In this document: positions 1-8,091 of the stretch, piece after piece
Position numbering within the stretch: position 1 is the stretch's first letter
How the letters are laid out: the number at the start of each line of letters is the position of its first letter
Origin: Candidatus Heimdallarchaeota archaeon
GTDB lineage: Archaea > Asgardarchaeota > Heimdallarchaeia > Heimdallarchaeales > Heimdallarchaeaceae
Assembly: GCA_016840095.1 (NCBI GenBank)
Contig: JAEOSZ010000006.1
Span: forward strand, 1 to 64,000
Direction: 5' to 3'
DNA: 64,000 nucleotides
Notes under the pieces: generated by a model
Told to the model about the DNA's origin: nothing
Seen by the model: the letters and a program-made list of their open reading frames with translations, nothing else
The model's database searches: none
Position numbers and translations under genes: made by a program

Positions 1-1
1 A

Positions 2-811
2 AAATTCAATGAAAAAGATTGGATTCAATTTGAAGCATTGAATAAAGAAGCTTTTGCACGAGAAGGTTTACAAAAGGAAGGTTATCTTCAAACAATCGAA
101 GATGAAGGCTTTATCGGTGCATTTTATGAAAAGAAGCTCATAGGTTACATCAGATTAATAATCCACAGAGAATATGGTCACTTGGGACAAATCGCTGTTT
201 CTAAACCTGAAAGAGGAAAGGGGTATGGTAATAATCTTATGGAACAGGCTCGTTCATACTTCAAAGCTAAGGGATTGTATCGAATAGGATTGTATGTTGA
301 AACAGATAATGAAATCGCCATCAGATTGTATGAGAAACATGGATTTAACAAACAATATGAATCGTGGAACTTTTGGATTAATGAAGATCAATATATGGAA
401 ATGGAAGAAATCAAACAAAGAAATGAAACTGTAGAGCTACGAATTCTAACTTCGAAAGATTATGGTACTGTTGCAAACACTTTTCCTGAGACCAATTTGG
501 ATGAACTCAAATCTCATTTGACCGATGAACAGAGGGTAGGGTTTACTGGTACCGAATCTATTCCTCTTGGTTTATTTGTTGATAACAAATTGCAAATTTA
601 TGGTAGATTTAATCCAGAATTTCCTGGTTGCAGACCATTTTTAGTTATTGACACCAAATACTTCGAAGAGTTCATTTCATGCTTGAAGCCATACAAGAAG
701 AAGAATTTTATTCGCTTAACTTTTGATAAAGATTCCAGATTAGCAGAATTCTTTCTTGAAAGAGATTATAAACTCTGGCATCACTTATGGTTTATGCAAA
801 GAGATGACTAA
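2..811 (+). CDS. GNAT-family N-acetyltransferase, 5'-truncated
   Basis: The reading frame is open to the left window edge (269 residues visible), so the gene probably begins outside; the first in-frame start-like codon is a TTG at 38. The N-terminal half is a GNAT domain: acetyl-CoA-binding motif A reads RGKGYGNNLM at about visible residues 71-80, followed by the usual YEKHGF motif. The second half (about 130 residues) does not show an obvious second acetyl-CoA loop; it could be a degenerate GNAT repeat or a substrate domain. The acceptor substrate cannot be read from sequence. GNAT membership is clear, function unknown. Confidence 0.8.
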   Translation, partial: KFNEKDWIQFEALNKEAFAREGLQKEGYLQTIEDEGFIGAFYEKKLIGYIRLIIHREYGHLGQIAVSKPERGKGYGNNLMEQARSYFKAKGLYRIGLYVETDNEIAIRLYEKHGFNKQYESWNFWINEDQYMEMEEIKQRNETVELRILTSKDYGTVANTFPETNLDELKSHLTDEQRVGFTGTESIPLGLFVDNKLQIYGRFNPEFPGCRPFLVIDTKYFEEFISCLKPYKKKNFIRLTFDKDSRLAEFFLERDYKLWHHLWFMQRDD

Positions 812-899
812 TTTCTTTGCAAACTAGTATCTCATCTCAATTTTCAGCTTATTCTAAGTTTTTTTGTCTTTAAATAGTATTTTTGAACTATTATATTAG

Positions 900-1157
900 A
901 TGGAAAAAGAGAATACTAAACAAATTTATGAAACTACTATTAGAGAAAAATATCCTTGTTATAATTACGCTTTGCTTTTCCTTAAAGGAGATACCATATC
1001 CCAAAGGAAAATTGGCTATTCTTTGTTAGCACCTCTTTTTAATCAGCTTCCTCAAGAATTACAAGAGTATATCAGACTAGCTTGGCAAGTCGATCCAGAA
1101 AAATACAAAATGCCACGTTCTTTTGTTAAATGCTGCGAGAAAATATTCACAGAATGA
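900..1157 (+). CDS. Small protein of unknown function (85 aa)
   Basis: I do not recognise this protein. It is helical and acidic-basic mixed, with no signal peptide or membrane segment, and two Cys near the C-terminus that do not form a CxxC motif. A TTTAAATAG-like TATA element lies roughly 25-30 bases before the ATG, which suggests a leaderless transcript and supports a real gene. It stands alone between a GNAT gene and a CocE-type hydrolase. The 257 bases after it show no gene I can support. Confidence 0.5.
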   Translation: MEKENTKQIYETTIREKYPCYNYALLFLKGDTISQRKIGYSLLAPLFNQLPQELQEYIRLAWQVDPEKYKMPRSFVKCCEKIFTE

Positions 1158-1414
1158 ATTGATTTTATAGTTTTATTTGTATGATTGATACTCTCACCTG
1201 CTAATCTTATGCATCAGCAGAGCTCATTGCTCCAGAGACGAATCATATAGTTCATCTAACCAATTTCAATTCACTGCTCACTGGAACACATTTTAAGAAT
1301 CAAGTGAGATATCTTTATACATTCTTTCCTTTTATCAAAATTAACATTTTTGGTGGAAGATATCGAGTAATGCTTAAAAAACTGCTAAACTATTCTCAGT
1401 TGAAGTGCCTTTGA

Positions 1415-3457
1415 ATGAATGATAATCAATACCAAAGTAAAAGAATATTACCAAGACCACATTCTCAACCCTCTTTCAAACTAAACATCAAACACTTGAG
1501 AATTCCAATGAGAGATGGAATTCGTCTTTATGCCAAATCTTGGCATCCTGAAGGAGAAGGTCCTTTTCCAGCTGTTATCAATTATGATCCCTATCGTTCC
1601 TCTGATTGGAGAACTATGTCACGGGGTAATTTCTTTCATTATCTAGCTAGACATGGTTATGTTGTTCTACACTTGGGAGTACGAGGAACAGATGGTTCAG
1701 AAGGAAATGTTACCGATGAATATCCTCTACAAGAACAAGAAGATGGTTATGATGCTGTTGAATGGATTGCTGCTCAACCTTGGTGTAATGGGAAAGTAGG
1801 CATGATAGGTACTTCATATTCAGGTTTTACAGCTGTTCAAGTAGCAATGCACAAACCACCTCATCTAAAAGCAATTGTACCTCTTTATGCAACTGATGAT
1901 CGCTATACAGATGATGTTCACTATGATGGCGGTGCTTTATGTTCTCTCTTCGATTTAGCAGGATGGGCAACTATGATGGTTTCTATGAATGCATTACCTC
2001 CAGCTGAGAGTATAGGAGAGGATTATGAAAAAATCTGGAATGAACATTTAGAAGGTAATGAACCATATCAACTAAATTGGTTAGAAAACCAAATTGACGG
2101 TCCATATTGGAGACCTGCATCCTTAAGATCAGATTTTGATTCGATAGAATGTCCAGTTCTTATCATTGGAGCTTGGAGAGATTTCTATAGAAATAGTGCT
2201 TTGAGAATGTATGAACACTTAACTGTTCCAAAAAAACTTCTAATGGGCCCATGGGGGCATGTTTTTCCAGACTGGGGTTATCCAGGTCCTTCAATCAACT
2301 ATATGCCACAAATTGTTCGTTGGTTTGACCACTGGTTAAAGGATAAAGACACAGGTATGTTAGAAGAACCCGACTTCATTAATTTCATGAGAGAATCGAG
2401 TTTTACAAAACCAAACTTCAAGGGAGGGTCTGGTTATTGGACAGAACTAGATAAGTGGTCTTCTAGAGATAAGGAAGAAAAGAAATTGTTCTTAGAATCT
2501 CACCAAAAACTAGAAAGAAAACCTATAGGAGAGGGGAGTGACAATTTTGTTTATCTTGCAGCTGTTGGTTTAGGAAACCCAACATGGCATCATGATCTAA
2601 TAAAATGTGGAAATTCAGAACAGAATTTTGATGAAGAAAATTCCTTAATTTATACTTCAAATCCTTTGAATCAGAGATTAGATATTCTGGGACAGCCCAA
2701 ACTGGAACTAACTTTTTCATCTACAGCTCCAATAGTTAACTTGATTGTGAAACTATTTGATGTTGCACCTGATGGAAGTACAGACATAATCACATGGGGA
2801 GTACTAAACTTAACTCATAGAAATTCACATACAGAACCACAGAAACTAAAACCTGGAGAAAAAGTAAAAATAACAATGAATCTTGATGCAACTTCTTGGA
2901 TATTTCATCCGGGACATACAATAAAACTTTCCTTCGCAAGCTCTGATTTTCCAAATATATGGCCTTCACCTTACTCTGCAGAAAACACTATTTGGTGGGG
3001 AGGGAAACACGAATCATGTTTAATTTTGCCTGTTATTCCTGAAAGCGACCCTGAAGAAGCTCCATTGTTTGGAGAGATAGAAATGCCAATGAATGTCTAC
3101 AAAATCAATTATGCTCCATCAATATCTGAAATATCTCAAGACTCTCAAAATGAAGAAACAACTTTTCAATTCAGTCAAAGTCAAAATGGAAAATTATCAG
3201 AGGATGAAATTTCTCTATCTTTCGAAGATAAATCATCATTTACTATTTCAAATAAGAATCCTGCAAATGCAAGCTTATTGAATGAACATAATATACAGAT
3301 AAGCACAAAGAAATTGAGTAGTCGAGCTATAACAAAAGCTCAACTTAGGAGCGATAGTGAGAATTTTCATGTGAGTTATGATCTTGTTCTAACAGTAGAT
3401 AAAAAAGAGAAATTTAGACGAAACTGGTCAAAATCATTTAAACGAAATCTTGTTTAA
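1415..3457 (+). CDS. CocE/NonD-family (X-Pro dipeptidyl-peptidase S15-like) hydrolase
   Basis: An alpha/beta hydrolase of the CocE/S15 peptidase superfamily, which cleaves esters, acylated antibiotics or X-Pro dipeptides. The nucleophile elbow GTSYSG is at residues 132-137 (Ser134). The likely acid is Asp256 in AWRDFYRN and the base His282 in GPWGH. A jelly-roll X-Pro C-terminal domain follows (about 380-570). There is no signal peptide, so it is probably cytoplasmic. The protein is 680 residues, longer than typical members, because of a C-terminal extension of about 100 residues rich in Ser, Asn and Glu that I cannot assign. The family is confident; the substrate is unknown. Confidence 0.85.
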   Translation: MNDNQYQSKRILPRPHSQPSFKLNIKHLRIPMRDGIRLYAKSWHPEGEGPFPAVINYDPYRSSDWRTMSRGNFFHYLARHGYVVLHLGVRGTDGSEGNVTDEYPLQEQEDGYDAVEWIAAQPWCNGKVGMIGTSYSGFTAVQVAMHKPPHLKAIVPLYATDDRYTDDVHYDGGALCSLFDLAGWATMMVSMNALPPAESIGEDYEKIWNEHLEGNEPYQLNWLENQIDGPYWRPASLRSDFDSIECPVLIIGAWRDFYRNSALRMYEHLTVPKKLLMGPWGHVFPDWGYPGPSINYMPQIVRWFDHWLKDKDTGMLEEPDFINFMRESSFTKPNFKGGSGYWTELDKWSSRDKEEKKLFLESHQKLERKPIGEGSDNFVYLAAVGLGNPTWHHDLIKCGNSEQNFDEENSLIYTSNPLNQRLDILGQPKLELTFSSTAPIVNLIVKLFDVAPDGSTDIITWGVLNLTHRNSHTEPQKLKPGEKVKITMNLDATSWIFHPGHTIKLSFASSDFPNIWPSPYSAENTIWWGGKHESCLILPVIPESDPEEAPLFGEIEMPMNVYKINYAPSISEISQDSQNEETTFQFSQSQNGKLSEDEISLSFEDKSSFTISNKNPANASLLNEHNIQISTKKLSSRAITKAQLRSDSENFHVSYDLVLTVDKKEKFRRNWSKSFKRNLV

Positions 3458-3485
3458 AATGTAGATAAAAAAGAAGTAGAAGGTT

Positions 3486-4445
3486 TTACCTCTTCCTTCT
3501 TCTGTAAAAATGCAACAATAAAGGCAAAACCATAATAGAAATTATAGCAGAATAGGAAGTTAAAGAGGTATTAGAAGCTCTGAGATCTCTATTATAAAAT
3601 GCATAGAGTGTTTCAATAATATAAGGTTCATCTTCTGAATCTATTGTAATTTTCTTCTCAAAATAGGTGTTTTCTATCAATGTTCCTCCTTCAGTATATT
3701 TGAACAAACATGTGGTATTGTACTTGATATAAGGAGTAAAAGTATAGTTATGATGAATGGGATCATATTCTCTTTTATAGATGAAATTATCAAAAGTAAA
3801 TTCAAATTTCCATTCATGAGCTGGTCCGGGAGTATCTGAGCTATCAGGAAAACCTTGTACTCCAGTAAATTGATAATGAGGTACTGAATCTAGAAAATCT
3901 CCAAAAGTGATGTTAAGCGTTGTAGAATTATAAGAAACAGTATCGATAATCCTATCTCGATCACCTATTTCAGCGAAAATATTGTTGTATGAAACCCAAT
4001 CGGGATTAACCACAAAGTAGTAGGTTTCACCCCACATAAGAAAACTTGTTAACCTTGATTGATTAGCCACATCATCCCAATGATATTCAAACTGAAAGAG
4101 ACGATCTAATATAGTTTGACTTGTATTAGCTGCACTGCAATTCCAAGAGGCAGATTCTGAATCGTACCATGCTGAACTAAGATTTGCAGAAGCTTCTTTT
4201 TGTTGATCGTCTATAGCTGTTACAATATACATGAGTTCTGAATCTATAGCATAAACAGTAAAGATATCCTTGAGATTACTTGCTTCATTCACATAGATTT
4301 CCTTTTCAGAAATGATGAGTTTATAATTGAAGACATCCCCAGCATTCCAATCTCTCTCATTTGATGCATTAATCAAAGAACCACTGTTCAAAAGAACTAA
4401 AATCATAACGAAGTTCAGAATAAAAACTATCTTACTTTTTTTCAT
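3486..4445 (-). CDS. Secreted, C-terminally anchored protein of unknown function
   Basis: A 319-residue exported protein. Residues 1-27 form a signal peptide (Lys-rich start, then VFILNFVMILVLL). The body is Tyr/Asn/Thr-rich with several N-x-S/T sequons. The C-terminus is one hydrophobic helix flanked by SYS and ended by a YRRRKR basic tail: the signal, helix, basic-tail layout of archaeosortase substrates or of simple membrane anchors. It has the same plan as the protein at 59395-60147, and an archaeosortase is encoded at 28285-29427. It converges with the hydrolase gene upstream. Function unknown. Confidence 0.7.
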   Translation of the reverse strand: MKKSKIVFILNFVMILVLLNSGSLINASNERDWNAGDVFNYKLIISEKEIYVNEASNLKDIFTVYAIDSELMYIVTAIDDQQKEASANLSSAWYDSESASWNCSAANTSQTILDRLFQFEYHWDDVANQSRLTSFLMWGETYYFVVNPDWVSYNNIFAEIGDRDRIIDTVSYNSTTLNITFGDFLDSVPHYQFTGVQGFPDSSDTPGPAHEWKFEFTFDNFIYKREYDPIHHNYTFTPYIKYNTTCLFKYTEGGTLIENTYFEKKITIDSEDEPYIIETLYAFYNRDLRASNTSLTSYSAIISIMVLPLLLHFYRRRKR

Positions 4446-4608
4446 TATATTATCAATATTTTTTTGTGTTTATAGATATATAAGGAGATAGTTAATTCCC
4501 GCTATAAGATGGAAGAAGAGGGTTTTAGTCTCCAAAGTGTGTTTTTTGTTAAACACACAAATTGTTTATATTTAACTGTTTTTTCAAAGATATTAATATG
4601 GTGTGAAA

Positions 4609-6177
4609 ATGAGTCAGGAAGAAAAAATAGAAAGAAAAGGATTGATAGTTATTGGTGGAGGAATGACAGGATTAACATCAGCTGTTACATGGGCAAATTT
4701 CCACGATACTAAGAAGGATCCAGTATTAATAATAGAAAAAGAACCTAAAACTGGTGGTTTTGTAACTTCATACAAACGTGAAGGATTTCTTTTTGATACT
4801 AGTCAAATTATTCCGAATTGCAATGATATGTATGACCTCTTAGGTATTAAAGTTGATTTAAAACGTTTCAAAGGTTATTATACACGGGTTTTCCTTGTAG
4901 ATCCAGAAACAGAGCAAGTAACAAAAATCGAGTTACCATCAGGAGTAGAAGTCTTTAAACAGAAATTAATGGAGGAATATCCTGAAAATGCAAAGGAAAT
5001 AGAAAAATTCTTAGACCATTCTAGAGCGATGTATTTGGAATTATTTAAGTTAAAAACTGAACCATCCTTAGTTGAATTACTAAAAACAATTGTCTCTTGT
5101 CCCAAAATTGTTAAGCATGGTTCTAAAACTTTCAAAGATTACTTTGATCAATTTGGCATAACTAATCCGGAAGTAGTGGAAATCTTTGATGCATTTGCAG
5201 CATTTAGTGGCTTACCAGGTGATAGAGCAGCTGCACTTATGACACTTGGTGCTATGAATTCAGTACTTGACAATGCCTATAGACCAACAAAAGGCTTCAT
5301 TGAGTTAACTAAACAATTTGAGAAACGATACAAAGAATTAGGAGGAGAACTTCTTCTAAGAACAAAAGTAGAGAAGATATTAGTGGAAAATGGTGAAGTT
5401 AAAGGTGTTCAGCTTGAAGGTGGAAAGAAGATTTACTCTGATTATGTAATAACGACCATCGATCCAAAAGTAGCAATGAAAGAACTGGTAGGATTAGACA
5501 TAATTAGAGATGTTGATAAGAAATTTGCAGAAAAGGTAGAACAAGTAAAAATGTCTCCTTCTTCAATAAACATCGCTTTAGGGTTAGATGATAAGATAGA
5601 TCTTGACGCACTAGGAATGGATTGTGGTTATAATGTTGTTACTACAGGTGGGAAATCATTTTCTAGATTATTCAATGAATATGAAAAAGGAAATATGGCC
5701 TTTACAGAAAAGCAATTCCACATGGGCGTTATTTGTCCATCATTAACAACTGGTGGAAAACCCAACATCACTATTCGTGTTGTGCCTGTAGGACTAGGAG
5801 ATTGGGCAGAATTACGAGAGAGTAACAAAAAAGAATATGACAAAAAGAAAGAAGAGTTATCTCTTTTCTTCATTGATTTAGTTGAAAAGTATCTAATTCC
5901 GGATTTGAAAAAACATATTCTTGTTAAGGATATTTCAACCCCAGCAACATATGCCCGATATTCTGGATCACCAACTGGATCAATATATGGAATGGCACCT
6001 TACTCAGATAATTTCGGTAGAACACGATTGAAAATGCGAACGCCAATAAAAGGACTATTTCAGCCACTCTTTTCACATGGAATTTTCGGAAGTATGTTAG
6101 GTGCATTGCAAGTAAATGACATGATACTCAATCGGGAAATATTAGGTGGAAATGCTCGTTTAAAACCAGAAGAGTAA
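4609..6177 (+). CDS. FAD-dependent oxidoreductase, phytoene desaturase/CrtI-like
   Basis: An NAD(P)/FAD-dependent oxidoreductase of the CrtI/retinol-saturase class. The dinucleotide-binding motif GGGMTGL is close to the N-terminus (about residues 13-20), and the C-terminal FAD motif region is seen around APYSDNF...GLFQPLFSHGIFGS...GALQ. At about 522 residues it has family length. Such enzymes desaturate or reduce isoprenoid chains, but the substrate cannot be deduced and no carotenoid genes lie nearby. The ATG at 4609 is preferred over the in-frame GTG at 4603 because GGTG ends just five bases before it. Transcribed alone. Confidence 0.8.
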   Translation: MSQEEKIERKGLIVIGGGMTGLTSAVTWANFHDTKKDPVLIIEKEPKTGGFVTSYKREGFLFDTSQIIPNCNDMYDLLGIKVDLKRFKGYYTRVFLVDPETEQVTKIELPSGVEVFKQKLMEEYPENAKEIEKFLDHSRAMYLELFKLKTEPSLVELLKTIVSCPKIVKHGSKTFKDYFDQFGITNPEVVEIFDAFAAFSGLPGDRAAALMTLGAMNSVLDNAYRPTKGFIELTKQFEKRYKELGGELLLRTKVEKILVENGEVKGVQLEGGKKIYSDYVITTIDPKVAMKELVGLDIIRDVDKKFAEKVEQVKMSPSSINIALGLDDKIDLDALGMDCGYNVVTTGGKSFSRLFNEYEKGNMAFTEKQFHMGVICPSLTTGGKPNITIRVVPVGLGDWAELRESNKKEYDKKKEELSLFFIDLVEKYLIPDLKKHILVKDISTPATYARYSGSPTGSIYGMAPYSDNFGRTRLKMRTPIKGLFQPLFSHGIFGSMLGALQVNDMILNREILGGNARLKPEE

Positions 6178-6185
6178 AATTATAA

Positions 6186-6294
6186 TGGTGGGGACTGGGT
6201 GATTTGAACACCCGACCAATTGGTTTCTTCGTGGTTCTTTGCTCGTGCAAAGTTCTCTGGAGCCAACCACTCTACCGGACTGAGCCAAGTCCCC
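6186..6294 (-). tRNA. tRNA-Trp (CCA), intron-containing, CCA end encoded
   Basis: Read on the minus strand, GGGGACT pairs with AGTCCCC as the acceptor stem, followed by A73 and an encoded CCA (6186-6188). The D arm is GCTC/GAGT, the anticodon stem GTTGG/CCAAT, the anticodon loop CTCCAGA with anticodon CCA, and the T arm GGGTG-TTCAAAT-CACCC. Removing 32 bases between positions 37 and 38 leaves a perfect 73-nt cloverleaf. The intron carries its own 6-bp hairpin (CTTTGC/GCAAAG). The expected four-pair central helix of the bulge-helix-bulge has one mismatch (CTCC against GAAG), so the splice motif looks relaxed. A73 fits tRNA-Trp. Confidence 0.93.
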
Positions 6295-6319
6295 TACCGG
6301 TTGCTCGATTTTTTCTCAC

Positions 6320-6325
6320 TTTATA
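6320..6325 (-). promoter_or_regulatory. TATA box of tRNA-Trp
   Basis: On the minus strand TATAAA lies about 26-31 bases before the first base of the tRNA, the correct distance for archaeal TBP-dependent initiation. It sits inside the 36-base gap between tRNA-Trp and the GNAT gene. Confidence 0.5.
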
Positions 6326-6330
6326 TTCTT

Positions 6331-6960
6331 TTAAGGTTTTCTAATCATAGCCCAGTTTATTATTTCTGTATCCAATACTTTTCTTTCATCTATAACCTCG
6401 AAACCTAGATGTTCGTATAATCCTACATTTCCTTCAAAATTTGTTTCCAGAAAAACAGGATATCCTTCTTTTTCACTTCTCTCTAACATTGGTTTGATTA
6501 GTTTACTTCCAAATCCTTTTCCCTGATGTTCAGAAGAAATGCCTATGCTAGCTAAATACCAATGGGGTTCTTTTACTAAATCTTTATGAATCTTAGTAAT
6601 TTCGTCTGTGATTTGTGCTATTCTTCTAGGGGGCAACTTTCTTTCATCCTTTTGTTTTGCTAAAGCCATACCCATTTTTAATCCACCAGAAACTATTGTT
6701 CTCCATACTCCCAGATGTGCTTTTCCAGGAGGTAACCACTTAGCAATACCTTCAATTTCTGCTGAGGGGGCATAAACTTCACCATAACGAATCCCATCTT
6801 TTGTCAAGAATTTCCAAAGTATGGGAGTTAATTGCCTTCTTTCTTTTTCATTTGGATAGATTAGTTTAATCAAAGGATCTTCATGAAATGCATTAGTTAG
6901 TACTTCAGCAGCTTGATTAACATCTTTCTTCTTGACCAGATACAAATCTTTCAATACCAT
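6331..6960 (-). CDS. GNAT-family N-acetyltransferase
   Basis: A single-domain GNAT protein of about 209 residues. Motif A is HQGKGFGSKLI after the beta strand YLASIGISSEHQ, and the C-terminal YEHLGFEVID motif is present; the N-terminal part resembles the form in which AEVLTNAFHEDPL leads the fold. An in-frame start at 6987 would overlap the upstream DinB gene by 20 bases; the ATG at 6960 leaves a 7-base gap and is preferred. It is probably co-transcribed with that DinB gene. Small-molecule detoxification is a common role for such pairs, but that is inference. Confidence 0.8.
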   Translation of the reverse strand: MVLKDLYLVKKKDVNQAAEVLTNAFHEDPLIKLIYPNEKERRQLTPILWKFLTKDGIRYGEVYAPSAEIEGIAKWLPPGKAHLGVWRTIVSGGLKMGMALAKQKDERKLPPRRIAQITDEITKIHKDLVKEPHWYLASIGISSEHQGKGFGSKLIKPMLERSEKEGYPVFLETNFEGNVGLYEHLGFEVIDERKVLDTEIINWAMIRKP

Positions 6961-6967
6961 TTCTTCT

Positions 6968-7453
6968 TCAACTCTCTTCCAATGCAAATAGATAGAATAA
7001 GTAATCTGTTGACACTCCTTTTTTACCTAACTTCTTAAGCGCTGTCATCAACTGACCTCTATGGTAGACTGTATGTGTTAGATAATGACAATAGAAATCT
7101 TCTTGTGTCATTTCTATTATTCCTTCTCCTTTCATGAAATTTGGAAATTCTATCTCCTCTTCTCCAATGTTTTTAACTTGTTCTAGAAGTCTTTCATCGA
7201 TTTCTTTCCATTTTACCAATAATTTTTCTTTTGGGAGTTCTAATAGTTCTTCATACATTTCTTCCCAATCAATACTTCTTTTATTGATTATATTTTCAGT
7301 ATTCCACTCTATTGCTAAAATTATATGACAACATAAATTTTGGATACTCTCTTGTTTAAACTCCTCTTTTGTTAGATTTTCTATTATCTCTCTTACAAGA
7401 TTATTTGCCCATATTTGATATTGTGCAAATTTTACTAAATTCATAATTCTCAT
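6968..7453 (-). CDS. DinB-family protein
   Basis: A four-helix-bundle DinB/YfiT-type protein, 161 residues. The expected metal-binding His positions are visible: CCHIILAIEW in the second helix and HYLTHTVYHRGQL near the C-terminus. DinB proteins are thiol-dependent S-transferases or damage-induced proteins of mostly unknown substrate. ATGs at 7453 and 7444 are both possible starts. The downstream GNAT gene follows within a few bases on the same strand. Confidence 0.75.
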   Translation of the reverse strand: MRIMNLVKFAQYQIWANNLVREIIENLTKEEFKQESIQNLCCHIILAIEWNTENIINKRSIDWEEMYEELLELPKEKLLVKWKEIDERLLEQVKNIGEEEIEFPNFMKGEGIIEMTQEDFYCHYLTHTVYHRGQLMTALKKLGKKGVSTDYLFYLFALEES

Positions 7454-7563
7454 TTAAATGAGTATTAGTTTTGCTAAAAAACCTATGCTTCCATTTCTCT
7501 CCTCAAACGCAAAGTCAGAGGCAAATCTATATTAATCTTGTTTTAACTTATCTGGTGATAATT

Positions 7564-8058
7564 ATGGTTAAAGCGGTAGTTCTCTATAACTCTCGTACCG
7601 GCAATACTAAAAAAGTAGCAAAAAAAATTGCTGAGGGACTTGGTGTTGAAAGCTTCGATAAGAAGAAGATTCCTGATTTACAGGATTTCGAGTTGGTTGT
7701 TCTTGGTTCATGGGTTATCATGGGTAGAATCAGCTTTGGTGGTGCAAGATACTTAAGAAGAATTAGAAAAAAATTAGCTAGTAAGAAAGTTGCTCTATTC
7801 TTTACAAGTGCTGGACCTGATGAAATTCACTGGAAAACTGAGAAAACTGTTCCTCGAACAATTGGGGAACTCATGTTTGAATCTATGGAAAGAATAATTA
7901 ATCAAAATCAGAACGTTACTGTTCTTCAAGAACGCTTCTATTGTAAAGGATACATTAAGTTCGGTGGTCAAGAAGATAATATTGGTCATCCTACAGATGA
8001 AGAATTAGAACAAGCCAAAGCATTCGGAGAACAACTAAAAGGCATACTAGAGGCTTAA
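7564..8058 (+). CDS. Flavodoxin-domain protein
   Basis: A flavodoxin-like protein of 164 residues. The FMN phosphate loop is YNSRTGNTKKVA near the N-terminus, and the segment LGSWVIMGRIS followed by LFFTSAGP fits the isoalloxazine-binding loops. It probably acts as a cytoplasmic electron carrier or FMN reductase. The frame extends to a possible start at 7471, but the ATG at 7564 fits the fold and has GGTGA about five bases upstream; TATATTAA around 7530 is a candidate TATA box. It stands alone. Confidence 0.85.
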   Translation: MVKAVVLYNSRTGNTKKVAKKIAEGLGVESFDKKKIPDLQDFELVVLGSWVIMGRISFGGARYLRRIRKKLASKKVALFFTSAGPDEIHWKTEKTVPRTIGELMFESMERIINQNQNVTVLQERFYCKGYIKFGGQEDNIGHPTDEELEQAKAFGEQLKGILEA

Positions 8059-8091
8059 AGATTAAAAAAGAGATGTGATTTGAAAAAGATC

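Noticed and set aside
1158..1414. Possible gene remnant between the 85-aa gene and the CocE-type gene
   Set aside because: No frame, motif or repeat can be supported in these 257 bases.
4509..4712. 67-codon plus-strand frame overlapping the start of the CrtI-like gene
   Set aside because: Different frame, no motif, and the overlapping GGGMTGL-bearing frame is clearly the real gene.
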